The notes under the pieces: model-generated
The model's input: only the letters and a program-made list of their open reading frames with translations
Told to the model about the DNA's origin: nothing
The model's database searches: none
Shown here: positions 8,657 to 17,464 of the stretch, piece by piece
How positions within the stretch are numbered: position 1 is the first letter of the stretch
Layout of the letters: each line of letters begins with the position of its first letter
Translations under genes and position numbers: made by a program
Assembly (NCBI GenBank): GCA_016209225.1
Contig: JACQWO010000026.1
Location: 1 to 34,365, forward strand
Reading direction: 5' to 3'
DNA: 34,365 nucleotides
Source: Desulfobacterales bacterium
GTDB lineage: Bacteria; Desulfobacterota; UBA8473

Positions 8657-10414
8657 ATGGAGTATACAAAAGATAAACTTCCAGATCCCAGGGAGCTCGA
8701 AAAAGAGCTTAATGAGTATCTTCAAAGAAAATATGGTGGTCACATCAAACTGGCATTACCAACTTTGTTCCCCAAGTTTGACTCTGACTATATTGATTCT
8801 GAAAAAGGAGACAAAAAAGAGAAACCCGTAAAGATCAAGTTTGACATGAAGCCTGAAGAACTTGAGTCGTATCTCGATGAGTATGTTGTTAAACAGAAAG
8901 AGGCAAAAGAGATACTTGCGACTAAAATATGTACCCATTTTAATAGAATACGGTTATTAGAAGACAATAATAAAGCCGAGACATATGGAATTATTGGTAA
9001 TATAAAGAACAATATAATAATGATTGGTCCTACAGGTGTGGGGAAGACATATCTTATCAAACTGATAGCCAAAAAGATTGGAGTGCCCTTTGTAAAAGGC
9101 GATGCAACAAAATTCAGTGAAACAGGATATGTAGGAGGCGATGTTGAGGATCTCGTAAGAGACCTGGTAAATGAAGCTGATAGCAATATCGAATTGGCTC
9201 AATACGGGATAATCTACATAGATGAAATAGATAAAATAGCATCTAGTGGGAGTATAGTAGGCCCTGATGTGTCCAGGACCGGTGTTCAGAGAGCTCTTCT
9301 AAAACCATTGGAAGAAACTGAGGTAGACTTAAAGGTTCCCCATGATCCGATGTCTCAATTGGAGGCAATTGAAGAGTACAGAAGGACTGGGAAAAGAAAG
9401 AAAAAAACTATCAATACGAAGAATATTCTCTTTATAGTAAGTGGGGCATTCGACGGACTGGAAAATATTGTCAAGAAAAAACTAAACGAGCAAAGAATTG
9501 GTTTTGGTGCTGGCATAAAATCGAAAGGCAAGAAAACTGAATTTCTAAAGCATGTTACTGCTGAAGATTTTATAAATTACGGCTTCGAATCTGAATTTAT
9601 TGGAAGGTTACCGGTAATAGCTGTATACGAAAAATTAGGGATCGATGATTTATATCAAATTCTGAAGAACCCTAATGGTTCAGTAATCATCAGCAAAATA
9701 AAGGACTTTAAGGCATATCGGATAGATGTACAATTTGAGGATGATGCTTTATATATGTTAGCCGAAAAGGCTTATCAAGAAGGGACTGGCGCCCGTGGTC
9801 TCGTAAGTTCAATTGAAAAGGCTCTGTTAAAGTTTGAAAAGAAACTGCCATCTACTGATATAAGAAGGTTTGTAGTAACAAAACAGACTGTAGAAAACCC
9901 CGAGAGAGAACTGGATAAATTAATAACAGACCCCAATGATGAAAAGATGCTGGCAAGATATGAGGAACTACTGTTACGAGAAAAATCGGATAAAAAGAAA
10001 TCTTTAAAGAAACGGGAGAAAGAATTCCTCAGCAAATACGGGGTTAATCTTACAAATAACAGGATAGATTTAATAGTCGACAGGGCAATAGATAAAAGGA
10101 TGGATATTAATGCAATTCTTGAAAAAGTTTTATTAACTATTGGAAAAATAAAAGAATTTGAAGAAGAGTTTTTAAATAAGCATTCGTTCAAAATAACTTT
10201 TTCTGATGAAGCTTCAGACAAGATAGCTAAAAATTCCATAGAAAGTAGCAGGGAGGTCTTTGATGCCTGCACTGAAATCTTGAAGAACTATGAACACGGA
10301 ATTAAACTGATCAAAGAAAAGACAGGTGCAAATGAATTCTTGATAACCGAAGAAGCAGTGAATGACCCTGAGGGCTATCTTAACAGACTAATAAGAGATT
10401 CCTATATTAACTAG
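8657..10414 (+). CDS. ClpX-like AAA+ ATPase with duplicated C-terminal lid
   Basis: 585 residues; ClpX is about 420. It lacks the N-terminal zinc-binding domain of ClpX. Walker A is G124-PTGVGKT; Walker B is 'IIYIDEIDKI' with D189-E190. A ClpX-type pore loop G157-Y-V-G160 and an I281-G-F283 loop of the kind used by ClpX to dock on ClpP are both present. The usual C-terminal lid (about 358-422) is followed by a Lys-rich helical linker and a second lid-like copy (about 512-582): compare 'FEDDALYMLAEKA' with 'FSDEASDKIAKNS', and 'NPERELDKLI' with 'DPEGYLNRLI'. Likely an unfoldase feeding a peptidase; substrates unknown. Last gene of the + strand run. Confidence 0.85.
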   Translation: MEYTKDKLPDPRELEKELNEYLQRKYGGHIKLALPTLFPKFDSDYIDSEKGDKKEKPVKIKFDMKPEELESYLDEYVVKQKEAKEILATKICTHFNRIRLLEDNNKAETYGIIGNIKNNIIMIGPTGVGKTYLIKLIAKKIGVPFVKGDATKFSETGYVGGDVEDLVRDLVNEADSNIELAQYGIIYIDEIDKIASSGSIVGPDVSRTGVQRALLKPLEETEVDLKVPHDPMSQLEAIEEYRRTGKRKKKTINTKNILFIVSGAFDGLENIVKKKLNEQRIGFGAGIKSKGKKTEFLKHVTAEDFINYGFESEFIGRLPVIAVYEKLGIDDLYQILKNPNGSVIISKIKDFKAYRIDVQFEDDALYMLAEKAYQEGTGARGLVSSIEKALLKFEKKLPSTDIRRFVVTKQTVENPERELDKLITDPNDEKMLARYEELLLREKSDKKKSLKKREKEFLSKYGVNLTNNRIDLIVDRAIDKRMDINAILEKVLLTIGKIKEFEEEFLNKHSFKITFSDEASDKIAKNSIESSREVFDACTEILKNYEHGIKLIKEKTGANEFLITEEAVNDPEGYLNRLIRDSYIN

Positions 10415-10699
10415 GGCGCGGTTTTTATCCCGAAACAATGTCTGATAAGGTATATTATGTAAACTTTGATATGCGGCAACCATCAAAACCCCATTTGAAT
10501 TGCTTGCCCTTCCCCCAATACCAGTTCCTCGGTTCAAAGTTCAAGGTTAGAAAGCGATCAAGATTGAACGGTTTGAAGATACGCCAGGCGTTTTGCACGG
10601 AAGTCCAGATATGGCAGCCGTGAACCGTGAACCTGACAACCTGAGTAGTTACGACACAGTTAACTAATAAGACACAGATGTGCAAATATATCAAACAAA
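10415..10699. other. Intergenic gap between convergent genes
   Basis: The 285-nt gap between the stops of the ClpX-like gene and paaK copy 1. Short open frames here show no recognisable family. The right half holds inverted word repeats and one GTAACTACTCAGG-type terminus, listed separately. No clear intrinsic terminator for either gene was found. Confidence 0.6.
10531..10652. repeat. Word repeat with one GTAACTACTCAGG-type terminus
   Basis: GGTTCAAAGTTCAAGG at the left is met by GTGAACCGTGAACC on the right, an imperfect inverted pair. The right end is AACCTGAGTAGTTAC (10638-10652), the same terminus as at 15724, 25550, 28931 and 30182. No matching left terminus is visible, so this copy is partial or degraded. 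Confidence 0.6.
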
Positions 10700-12001
10700 T
10701 CATATAACTCTCTTATCAATTATCCTTTTGTACTTGTTTAAATCCCTTTCTATAGATTGGGGTTCCACAAGTTTAACGTCAACGTTAACCCCTAATACGC
10801 TGGAAAGCCTCTCCTTAATATTCTCCAAAAGTCTTCTCTGTTTTTTCATCTCATCAAAGAATATCCTCTCCGATACCTCCACTAACACCTCCAATACATC
10901 CATCCTGTCTTTTCGGTCAACAACCAATTGAAAATGAGGTTCACATCCTTCAAACTCATATAAAACCAGCTCGATCTGGGAGGGAAATACGCTAACACCT
11001 TTGATTATCAACATATTATCTGTTCTTTCCATGATCTTTTCTATTCTGACACAGGTTCTACCACAATCACATTGCCGCCAATTCAGTTTTGTTATGTCTC
11101 CTGTTCGAAAACGAATCATGGGGAATGCCTCTTTGGTAAGGGTGGTAATGACCAGTTCCCCTTTTTCTCCAGGTGGCAAAAGGTTACCTGTTGAGGGATC
11201 AATTATCTCTGGAATAAAATGGTCTTCGAAGAGATGAAGTCCATCTTTATATTGGCATTCAGCAGCAACCCCAGGACCTATTACCTCGCTCAGCCCATAG
11301 TTATCTAACGCATCGATATACAATCTTCCTTCTATCTCTTTTCTCATATTTTCTGACCATGGTTCTCCACCGAATAGACCGAGTCTTAAATTCAATGTCT
11401 TCGGATCAATCTCCATATTTACCATAGTATCCGCTATCCTTAGGGCATAGGATGGGGTACATACCAGCGTGGTAGTCTTATAATCCTTCATTATTATTAT
11501 TTGTTTTTCGGTATGCCCGGAAGATGTAGGGATTACCGAAGCTCCTATCTTTTCTGCACCGTAATGGATGCCAAAAGCACCTGTAAGCAACCCATATGCG
11601 AAAGCTATCTGCACCATATCATCTTTTGTAACCCCACCGGCGGTTAATATACGGGCAGCTAAATTGCTCCAGTTTTTTAAATCGTTTTTTGTATAACCAA
11701 CAACAATAGGTTTTCCTGTCATTCCCGATGTAGAATGTAATCTTACAACCTCCCTCAGAGAGACTGCAAACATATCATAGGGATAACTGTCTCTGAGATC
11801 ATCCTTTGTGGTGAAAGGAAGGTTGGACAAATCCTGAATCGATTGGATATCTTCAGGTAAAACATTAAGTTTATCAAATATCTTTCTGTAAAACTGCACA
11901 TTTTTATACACCCTGTTTAGGGTAGACTGTAGTCTTTCCAATTGCAATTGTTCTATGTCTTCCCTTGGCATACATTCATAATCTTTATCCCAAATATTCA
12001 T
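10700..12001 (-). CDS. paaK: Phenylacetate-CoA ligase family protein, divergent copy 1
   Basis: 433 residues, PaaK-type acyl-adenylate-forming enzyme: aryl acid + ATP + CoA to aryl-CoA + AMP + PPi. Markers are '[14 protein letters not shown]', 'TCTPSYAL'-like '[12 protein letters not shown]', '[14 protein letters not shown]', '[12 protein letters not shown]', and C-terminal 'VFPSQIE'. It differs from copy 2 at key places: the phosphate loop is S-T-S-G-M-T-G-K rather than S-S-G-T-T-G-K, the A7-type motif is RTGDIT rather than RTRDIS, and the A10 region keeps a Lys (N-K-Y-K-R) but has lost the S-E-G-K-A context. It is last in the liv transcription unit, 22 nt after livF. A changed acyl substrate is likely. 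Confidence 0.9.
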   Translation of the reverse strand: MNIWDKDYECMPREDIEQLQLERLQSTLNRVYKNVQFYRKIFDKLNVLPEDIQSIQDLSNLPFTTKDDLRDSYPYDMFAVSLREVVRLHSTSGMTGKPIVVGYTKNDLKNWSNLAARILTAGGVTKDDMVQIAFAYGLLTGAFGIHYGAEKIGASVIPTSSGHTEKQIIIMKDYKTTTLVCTPSYALRIADTMVNMEIDPKTLNLRLGLFGGEPWSENMRKEIEGRLYIDALDNYGLSEVIGPGVAAECQYKDGLHLFEDHFIPEIIDPSTGNLLPPGEKGELVITTLTKEAFPMIRFRTGDITKLNWRQCDCGRTCVRIEKIMERTDNMLIIKGVSVFPSQIELVLYEFEGCEPHFQLVVDRKDRMDVLEVLVEVSERIFFDEMKKQRRLLENIKERLSSVLGVNVDVKLVEPQSIERDLNKYKRIIDKRVI

Positions 12002-12023
12002 TTTAAATCTCCCAAAAAGGGGG

Positions 12024-12761
12024 TTACTCCCATATTTCCTTCTTTTCTTTCCCTAGATATGCCCTTTGAACCTCCTTATTGTTAAGAAGACCTTTACTAC
12101 TTTCTTCCATTATAATCTTTCCTGTCTCTATTACATATCCTCGATCAGCAAGTTGAAGAGCGGCTTTGGCATTTTGTTCTACTATCAGTATAGTGGTTTT
12201 GAGTTCATCCTTGAGCCTGGATATCATTCTAAATATATCTTTGCTGATCATAGGGGCCAGCCCCATAGAAGGCTCGTCCAGTAGAAGCAGAGAGGGTTTT
12301 GACATTAATGCCCTGCCAATGGCTAGCATCTGCTGCTCCCCCCCGCTCAGGGTACCTGCTATTTGATTCCTTCTTTCTCTCAATATTGGGAAAAAGGAAA
12401 AAACGTCTTCTATGTCCTTTTTTAAGGAAGATTTGTTTTTCCTGCTATACCTATGATATGCCCCCAGTTCCAAATTGGTTGATACGGTTAAAGGGGCAAA
12501 TATCTGCCTTCCCTCCGGGATCTGAGATATTCCCATCTTGACTATTTGATCAGTAGGAAGACCTAGAATATTGACCCCCTTGAAGATGGCCTCCCCTTCC
12601 CTGGGAGGAGTAATCCCAGATATGGAGTTTAAAACAGTTGTTTTACCGGCACCGTTGGCACCTATTAATGCTACGATCTCTCCGACATTGACATGTATCG
12701 AGACGTTCTTCAGTGCGTGAACCTTTCCGTAATATGTATTTATATTTTTTATCCTGAGCAT
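12024..12761 (-). CDS. livF: Branched-chain/aromatic acid ABC transporter ATPase LivF
   Basis: 245 residues, typical of LivF. Walker A 'GANGAGKTT', Q-loop region '[16 protein letters not shown]' (the 'PEGR..F' pattern is LivF-specific), signature 'LSGGEQQML', Walker B '[13 protein letters not shown]' and 'EQN' switch segment are all intact. It pairs with LivG on the cytoplasmic face of LivHM to power uptake. Three nucleotides separate it from livG, indicating one transcript. Confidence 0.95.
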   Translation of the reverse strand: MLRIKNINTYYGKVHALKNVSIHVNVGEIVALIGANGAGKTTVLNSISGITPPREGEAIFKGVNILGLPTDQIVKMGISQIPEGRQIFAPLTVSTNLELGAYHRYSRKNKSSLKKDIEDVFSFFPILRERRNQIAGTLSGGEQQMLAIGRALMSKPSLLLLDEPSMGLAPMISKDIFRMISRLKDELKTTILIVEQNAKAALQLADRGYVIETGKIIMEESSKGLLNNKEVQRAYLGKEKKEIWE

Positions 12762-12764
12762 TTT

Positions 12765-13529
12765 TTATGCTTCTCCCAGATATGCCTTTATCACTTCATC
12801 ATTCTCCTGAATCTCCCTGGGAAGTCCTTCTGCAATCTTTTGACCAGAGTTGAGCACCATAATTTCATCTGATATACCCATTACTAACTCCATATCATGT
12901 TCTACCAGGAGAATCGTAATACCCCTACCCCGTATCTCTGTAATCAAACGAGCCAGGTTTTGGGTCTCTTTCGTATTTAGGCCCGATGCCGGCTCGTCAA
13001 GCAATAGCAATCTGGGTTCGGTAGCCATAGCCCTTGCGATTTCTAACAGTCTTTGTTTCCCAAAGGGAAGATTTTCCGGGGACTCGTCAAACCTATCTCC
13101 TAAACCAACAAATTCGAGATACTCCATAGCCCTTTTCCTGACCTCTTTTTCTTCTTTCCTTTTTTTGGGCAAAGAGAGGATCGAACTCATTATACCAGAA
13201 CTGGTCCTTGGGTGTCTTCCTATCATAACATTCTCTATGACCGACATATTACTAAACAATTGAACATTTTGGAAGGTGCGAGATATACCCAGGGAAGAAA
13301 TCCTGTAAGATTTAAGTCGAGTGATGGAGTTCCCCTGAAATTGAATCTCCCCACCGGTCGGCTGTAAAATCCCTGTGATCAAATTGAAAACTGTGGTTTT
13401 ACCGGCTCCATTCGGGCCAATGATGGCCTTTATCCGGCCTTCCCTTACCGTAAAATCTAGATCAGAAACAGCTACTAATCCTCCGAAGGTCTTTTTAATT
13501 TTAGAAGCATGGAGTATGACGTTATCCAT
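12765..13529 (-). CDS. livG: Branched-chain/aromatic acid ABC transporter ATPase LivG
   Basis: 254 residues. Walker A 'GPNGAGKTT', 'ISRTFQNVQLFSNMSVIENVM' (LivG-type Q-loop), signature in the LivG form 'LPFGKQRLLEIARAM', Walker B 'LLLLDEPASGLN', and 'LVEHDMELVMGISD' are intact. It is the partner of LivF. The start ATG has only a weak upstream purine stretch (AAACGGA), and a 139-nt gap with repeat words separates it from livM, unlike the tight spacing elsewhere in the operon. Confidence 0.95.
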   Translation of the reverse strand: MDNVILHASKIKKTFGGLVAVSDLDFTVREGRIKAIIGPNGAGKTTVFNLITGILQPTGGEIQFQGNSITRLKSYRISSLGISRTFQNVQLFSNMSVIENVMIGRHPRTSSGIMSSILSLPKKRKEEKEVRKRAMEYLEFVGLGDRFDESPENLPFGKQRLLEIARAMATEPRLLLLDEPASGLNTKETQNLARLITEIRGRGITILLVEHDMELVMGISDEIMVLNSGQKIAEGLPREIQENDEVIKAYLGEA

Positions 13530-13548
13530 TGTCCGTTTTTATATTGGT

Positions 13549-13660
13549 GGTCTTCGTTTAAAGTTTACGGTTTGCAGTTAACAGTTGGCAAAAATGCTTC
13601 AAGCTTTATATAACAGCGGGCTTAAGCCTGCTGTTGTAGAACCGTGAACGGTTACTATTG
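13549..13660. repeat. Inverted word repeats inside the liv operon
   Basis: The livM-livG gap carries GTTTAAAGTTTACGGTTTGCAG and TTAACAGTT words, with GAACCGTGAACGGTTAC as the opposed arm. Between them is a near-perfect palindrome AACAGCGGGCTT/AAGCCTGCTGTT (one G-T pair). It has no coding capacity and no T-run. It resembles the other word repeats of this window. Confidence 0.65.
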
Positions 13661-13668
13661 GCGAAAGA

Positions 13669-14613
13669 TTACACCTTTTTGATTAACCTGTTAAATAGAT
13701 ATTCTAACCCACCGATTAATCCCCTGGGCAAAAAAATCATTATCAAAAGAAGAACAGCCCCATAAACAAATATCTCAAAGTCTTTTAAAGCCCTTAAGAA
13801 TTCTGGCAGTATGGTTAAAAGAGCAGCGCCAATCAAGGCGCCCCAGACGCTATGCATCCCTCCTATTACCACCATCATCACCAAAAGGATTGAGAAAAAA
13901 AGGCCAAAAGAACTTGGACTGACAAAAGTTACGTAATGGGTATATAGACTGCCTGCAACAGAGCCAAAAACAGCGCTAATCATAAAGACCTGTATTTTGA
14001 GTTTGCTGGTGTTAACCCCCATGGCATTTGCTGCGACTTCACTATCATGAATCGATCTGAGCGCCCTGCCTATCCTGGAATGAATCAAATTGAGTGAAAG
14101 GGTAAGGATCAGCAACAGGAAAGCCCACACAAAAAAGTAGTATTTTATATCTGTGTTCATTGCATATCCGGCAAGATAAATTTTTGGTATACCTCCAATT
14201 CCAGATGGACCACCGGTAATATCTGTCAGCTCATTAAATACTATATAAGTAATTTCTCCAAAACCCAATGTGGCCATGGCGAGATAATGACCCTTCAGTT
14301 TCAAAGACGGAATACCTATTATCAAAGCTATACAGGAAGACAAAAGGATACCTAGAAAAAAAGCGCACCAGGGGTGAAAACCTAATTTGGCAGTGAGGAC
14401 TGCAGAAGTATAAGCACCAAGTCCGAAGAAGGCAGCGTGACCGATAGAGATCTGTCCTGCACATCCCATAAGCAGGCTGAGTCCGATGGCAATGATTCCA
14501 TTGATGCCTACGAATACCATAGTACTTATGTAGTAGGTGTTGGTAACAATGAAAGGGAAAACAACCAGGCAGACAGTGAGAATTAGGAGTGTAAGAGAGT
14601 TTTTTTTATCCAT
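13669..14613 (-). CDS. livM: Branched-chain/aromatic acid ABC transporter permease LivM
   Basis: 314 residues, strongly hydrophobic with about 8-10 membrane segments. 'NGIIAIGLSLLMGCAGQISIGHAAFFGLGAYTSAVL' is the LivM hallmark, followed by 'LKGHYLAMATLGFGEI' and 'TGGPSGIGGIP'. The EAA-like loop 'HDSEVAANAMGVNTSKLK' is intact. It forms the channel with LivH in the inner membrane. It begins 14 nt after livH. Confidence 0.95.
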   Translation of the reverse strand: MDKKNSLTLLILTVCLVVFPFIVTNTYYISTMVFVGINGIIAIGLSLLMGCAGQISIGHAAFFGLGAYTSAVLTAKLGFHPWCAFFLGILLSSCIALIIGIPSLKLKGHYLAMATLGFGEITYIVFNELTDITGGPSGIGGIPKIYLAGYAMNTDIKYYFFVWAFLLLILTLSLNLIHSRIGRALRSIHDSEVAANAMGVNTSKLKIQVFMISAVFGSVAGSLYTHYVTFVSPSSFGLFFSILLVMMVVIGGMHSVWGALIGAALLTILPEFLRALKDFEIFVYGAVLLLIMIFLPRGLIGGLEYLFNRLIKKV

Positions 14614-14627
14614 AAGAACTCAAGAAC

Positions 14628-15521
14628 CTAAAATTTTTTAAATCCACTTACCTCAGTAACCCCGAAGATTCCACTTGGCTTAATAAAGAGAACGAGTAGA
14701 AGAACTAAAAGGGCAATGGCATCCTTGTACCCAGAGTGAATAAGACCTGCCCCCAATGACTCCATAACTCCCAGGAGAAGCCCTGCAAATATCGCCCCAT
14801 AAAAATTCCCCAGGCCACCCAGGACAGCCGCCCCAAAACCCTTTAAACCTAACATAGCACCATTGTCATAAGCCATTAGGGTAATAGGCGCTATAATGAT
14901 GCCTGCAATCCCCCCTATTGCGGCTGATAGGGCAAAGGATAAGAGAACCATCCGTTTGACGTTGATTCCCATTAGGCTTGCTGCTGTTCGATTAACAGCA
15001 CAGGCAGTCATTGCCTTTCCAATAATGGTGTATTTGAAAAAAATGGACAACAATACCACAACGACAACTGTTATTCCAACCACCCAGATGTACTGGGGAT
15101 TAAGAGATGCCCCCATGAAAGCGATACCCTTTTCTCCTGAGAACGGGGGTAGAAAGTGGGTATCCTTCCCCCATACTAACATGGCGACACCTTTAAACAG
15201 AATGGAAACTGCTATGGTCACAATAATCAGAGTGACTACCGTAGGCTTTTTTATAGGAGAAATGGTAAATCTCTCCATGATAATGCCTATTAAAGTGAGA
15301 ACAAGAACTGTGAGAGGGAAACCTATAACCAGGGGAAATTTCAGCATCACAGTAAAGAAGATCATGGTGAGACCACCAAGCATTACAAACTCGCCTTGGG
15401 CAAAATTTATAATGGAGGTTGAATTATAGATAATATTGAACCCAAGGGCTATTATTGCATAAACGCTTCCTATAGTGATCCCACTGAGGACATACTGTAT
15501 AATCTGGCTGTATAGGGGCAA
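14628..15521 (-). CDS. livH: Branched-chain/aromatic acid ABC transporter permease LivH
   Basis: 297 residues, hydrophobic permease. 'GITIGSVYAIIALGFNIIYNSTSIINFAQGEFVMLGG' is the LivH signature, and 'AVNRTAASLMGINVKRM' is the ATPase-contact loop. The start is TTG, chosen because GGAGG stands 5 nt upstream and no other in-frame start precedes the first membrane segment. It lies downstream of a hairpin that separates it from the binding-protein gene. Confidence 0.94.
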   Translation of the reverse strand: MPLYSQIIQYVLSGITIGSVYAIIALGFNIIYNSTSIINFAQGEFVMLGGLTMIFFTVMLKFPLVIGFPLTVLVLTLIGIIMERFTISPIKKPTVVTLIIVTIAVSILFKGVAMLVWGKDTHFLPPFSGEKGIAFMGASLNPQYIWVVGITVVVVVLLSIFFKYTIIGKAMTACAVNRTAASLMGINVKRMVLLSFALSAAIGGIAGIIIAPITLMAYDNGAMLGLKGFGAAVLGGLGNFYGAIFAGLLLGVMESLGAGLIHSGYKDAIALLVLLLVLFIKPSGIFGVTEVSGFKKF

Positions 15522-15534
15522 CGTTACCTCCAGT

Positions 15535-15582
15535 AAGAAAAAAACTGAGACCAGCTTTCGAAAAGAAAAATGGTCTCAGTTT
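15535..15582 (-). terminator. Intrinsic terminator/attenuator between livJ and livH
   Basis: AAACTGAGACCA and TGGTCTCAGTTT form a perfect 12-bp stem with a 17-nt loop. On the - strand it is followed directly by a T-run (TTTTTTT counted from the stem). It lies after livJ and just before the livH Shine-Dalgarno, so partial read-through would make binding protein in excess of the membrane parts, as in other binding-protein operons. Confidence 0.8.
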
Positions 15583-15600
15583 CAGGTTTGATTGAACATC

Positions 15601-15724
15601 ATAACTGCTCAGTTAGATAGGCTGTAGGTGTTTAGACTGTAAGGTAAAGAAGCAGAGACAGGGACTTACTGACGCAGTCCACTAACGGCCTTCAGCCTAC
15701 AGTCTAAATAACCTTAGTAGTAAC
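15601..15724. repeat. Terminal-inverted-repeat element, TAGGCTGTAG word type
   Basis: Left end ATAACTGCTCAGT, right end AACCTTAGTAGTAAC, a diverged form of GTAACTACTCAGGTT. Inside are TAGGCTGTAGG at the left and CTTCAGCCTACAGTCTA at the right, inverted. The interior matches the element at 30104-30182. The right end abuts the livJ stop codon (15725-15727) with no gap. The livJ-livH hairpin lies just beyond its left end. Confidence 0.7.
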
Positions 15725-16900
15725 TTATTTTTTATATAAATCGAATTTTCCTTTTTTTACAGTGAGCATTTCCAGAGAATCCAAGCCAAGCCCTGTGTGA
15801 TCGGTTGGAGAGAAGTTAAAGATACCACCTGTTCCAACAAAACCCTTCTTATTCTCTATGAATGACCTCATCTTATTCTTATCGGGGCCAGAAGCCTTTA
15901 AAGCAGCCACAACGAGATTTAGGGCATCCAATGCATGTCCCCCAAAGGTACTCACATCTTCTTTATGCTGAGATTCATATGCCTTCTTGTATTCAACAAG
16001 GAGTTTCTTCTGAGGATGTTTCTTGTCTAAGAATTCTGCTACCAGAACTCTGCCGCAGGGGAATATAACACCTTCAGCAGCCTCCCCAGCCGCTGCAGCA
16101 TATTTTGTATTACCAAACCCATGACTTTGATAAAGTGGTATGGTGATTCCAAGCTGTATCCTATTTTTCATGACTGTTGTCTGTGCGGGAAGGATGGACC
16201 AATTCACTATTGCCTGGGCTTCAGTCCCTTTGATCTTGGTCAATTGGGGTGTCAAATCTGTGTCTTTGGGACCGTATGTCTCATCTAAAATAACGGTAAT
16301 CCCAAACTCAGGGGCATACTTTTTCAGTTGTTCCCGCCCCTGGGCACCAAAACCCGTTGTATCTGTAATGATGGCAACCTTGGTAATACCGCTTTTCTTC
16401 ATATGTCCATAAATCCTTTGAACCACATGACTGTCCTTTTGGGGCGTTTTGAATATCCACTTTCTTTCCGTATCGGTCTTTGGATCATGAACTATGGCCT
16501 CTGCTGCTGCACACGACACGAGTATCTGTTCTGCCTCTTCCATTATTGGAACAACAGCCATGCTCTCACCGCTTGTCGATGGTCCCACTATAGCTACCAC
16601 CCCTTCTTTTAAGAGTTTCTTGGCAGCCAAAACGGCTGCAGTAGGATCTCCTTTGGTGTCTTCAATCAGGAGTTTCAGGGGGTGACCATTAATTCCCCCA
16701 GCCTTATTAATCTTATCTTCAATCCATACAGCCGTTCTTCTTTCAGGTTCACCCAACCAGCTTGCCGGACCTGTAAATGCAAAGAGACAGCCAATCTTAT
16801 ATGGCTCCTTTACCTCTGCCTTCTTTGCGAAACCATTAACTGATAAGGCTAGACCCAATAACAGTACTACTCCTAAAATTAGCAGCTTTCTTTTAACCAT
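15725..16900 (-). CDS. livJ: Periplasmic amino-acid/aromatic-acid binding protein (LivJ/K type)
   Basis: 391 residues, with signal peptide MVKRKLLILGVVLLLGLALS and likely cleavage near G-F-A. The mature part follows the type I periplasmic-binding fold: 'IGCLFAFTGPASWLGEPERRTAVWIEDKINKAGGING', 'IVGPSTSGESMAVVPI', 'ITDTTGFGAQG', 'HALDALNLVVAALK'. It captures substrate for LivHMGF. The neighbouring PaaK and Ior genes suggest an aromatic acid or aromatic/branched-chain amino acid as ligand; this is inference. It is preceded by GGAGAGGGGA; a hairpin and a repeat element follow its stop. Confidence 0.92.
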   Translation of the reverse strand: MVKRKLLILGVVLLLGLALSVNGFAKKAEVKEPYKIGCLFAFTGPASWLGEPERRTAVWIEDKINKAGGINGHPLKLLIEDTKGDPTAAVLAAKKLLKEGVVAIVGPSTSGESMAVVPIMEEAEQILVSCAAAEAIVHDPKTDTERKWIFKTPQKDSHVVQRIYGHMKKSGITKVAIITDTTGFGAQGREQLKKYAPEFGITVILDETYGPKDTDLTPQLTKIKGTEAQAIVNWSILPAQTTVMKNRIQLGITIPLYQSHGFGNTKYAAAAGEAAEGVIFPCGRVLVAEFLDKKHPQKKLLVEYKKAYESQHKEDVSTFGGHALDALNLVVAALKASGPDKNKMRSFIENKKGFVGTGGIFNFSPTDHTGLGLDSLEMLTVKKGKFDLYKK

Positions 16901-17011
16901 ATTTTTGTCCCCTCTCCTTCTATTACTTAGTTTATAGTTATTTGCTTGTAGTAAATTGCGTTTAGTTATACAGTTAATTATTCACCTCCTCTCCTTATCT
17001 GCCATCAGGAT

Positions 17012-17443
17012 TTAGAACTGATACAACTTCTCTCCTTTTAAAATGGCTATGTTATTCTTTTGTAATACATCAATGGCTTTATCAGTTTCATCAAACCTGC
17101 AAATAATTATAGCATTTTCTCCGCTTCGTTCGACGAAAGCATACATATATTCAACATTAATGTCATGATCTGATAAAACCCCCAGGATACTCGCCAGCCC
17201 CCCTGGTTTATCTTCGACTTCCACCGCAACCACCTCGGTTTTTCCCACTGTAAACCCGTTCTCCTTAAGTACCTCCCTGGCTTTTTGTGAGTCATTTACA
17301 ATCAATCTTAAAATCCCAAAGTCGGTGGTATCGGCAAGGGAAAGTGCCCTGATATTTATTCCTGCTTCACCCAATACTCTGGTAACCTTGGCCAGCCTTC
17401 CGGATTTGTTCTCTAAAAAAACCGATATTTGATCTATCTTCAC
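17012..17443 (-). CDS. Tandem ACT-domain protein
   Basis: 143 residues made of two ACT domains: '[33 protein letters not shown]' (residues about 5-70) and '[32 protein letters not shown]' (about 73-140). ACT domains bind amino acids. No catalytic domain is attached. This small protein is commonly encoded beside paaK in anaerobes; it probably senses an aromatic or branched-chain amino acid and adjusts ligase or transporter activity. GTG start with AGGAG upstream; 21 nt after paaK copy 2. Confidence 0.88.
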   Translation of the reverse strand: MKIDQISVFLENKSGRLAKVTRVLGEAGINIRALSLADTTDFGILRLIVNDSQKAREVLKENGFTVGKTEVVAVEVEDKPGGLASILGVLSDHDINVEYMYAFVERSGENAIIICRFDETDKAIDVLQKNNIAILKGEKLYQF

Positions 17444-17464
17444 CCTGTAACTCCTTTTTTTAAT

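Noticed and set aside
10438-10623. Small + strand frame after the ClpX-like gene
   Set aside because: It crosses inverted word repeats, has no Shine-Dalgarno and no recognisable domain.
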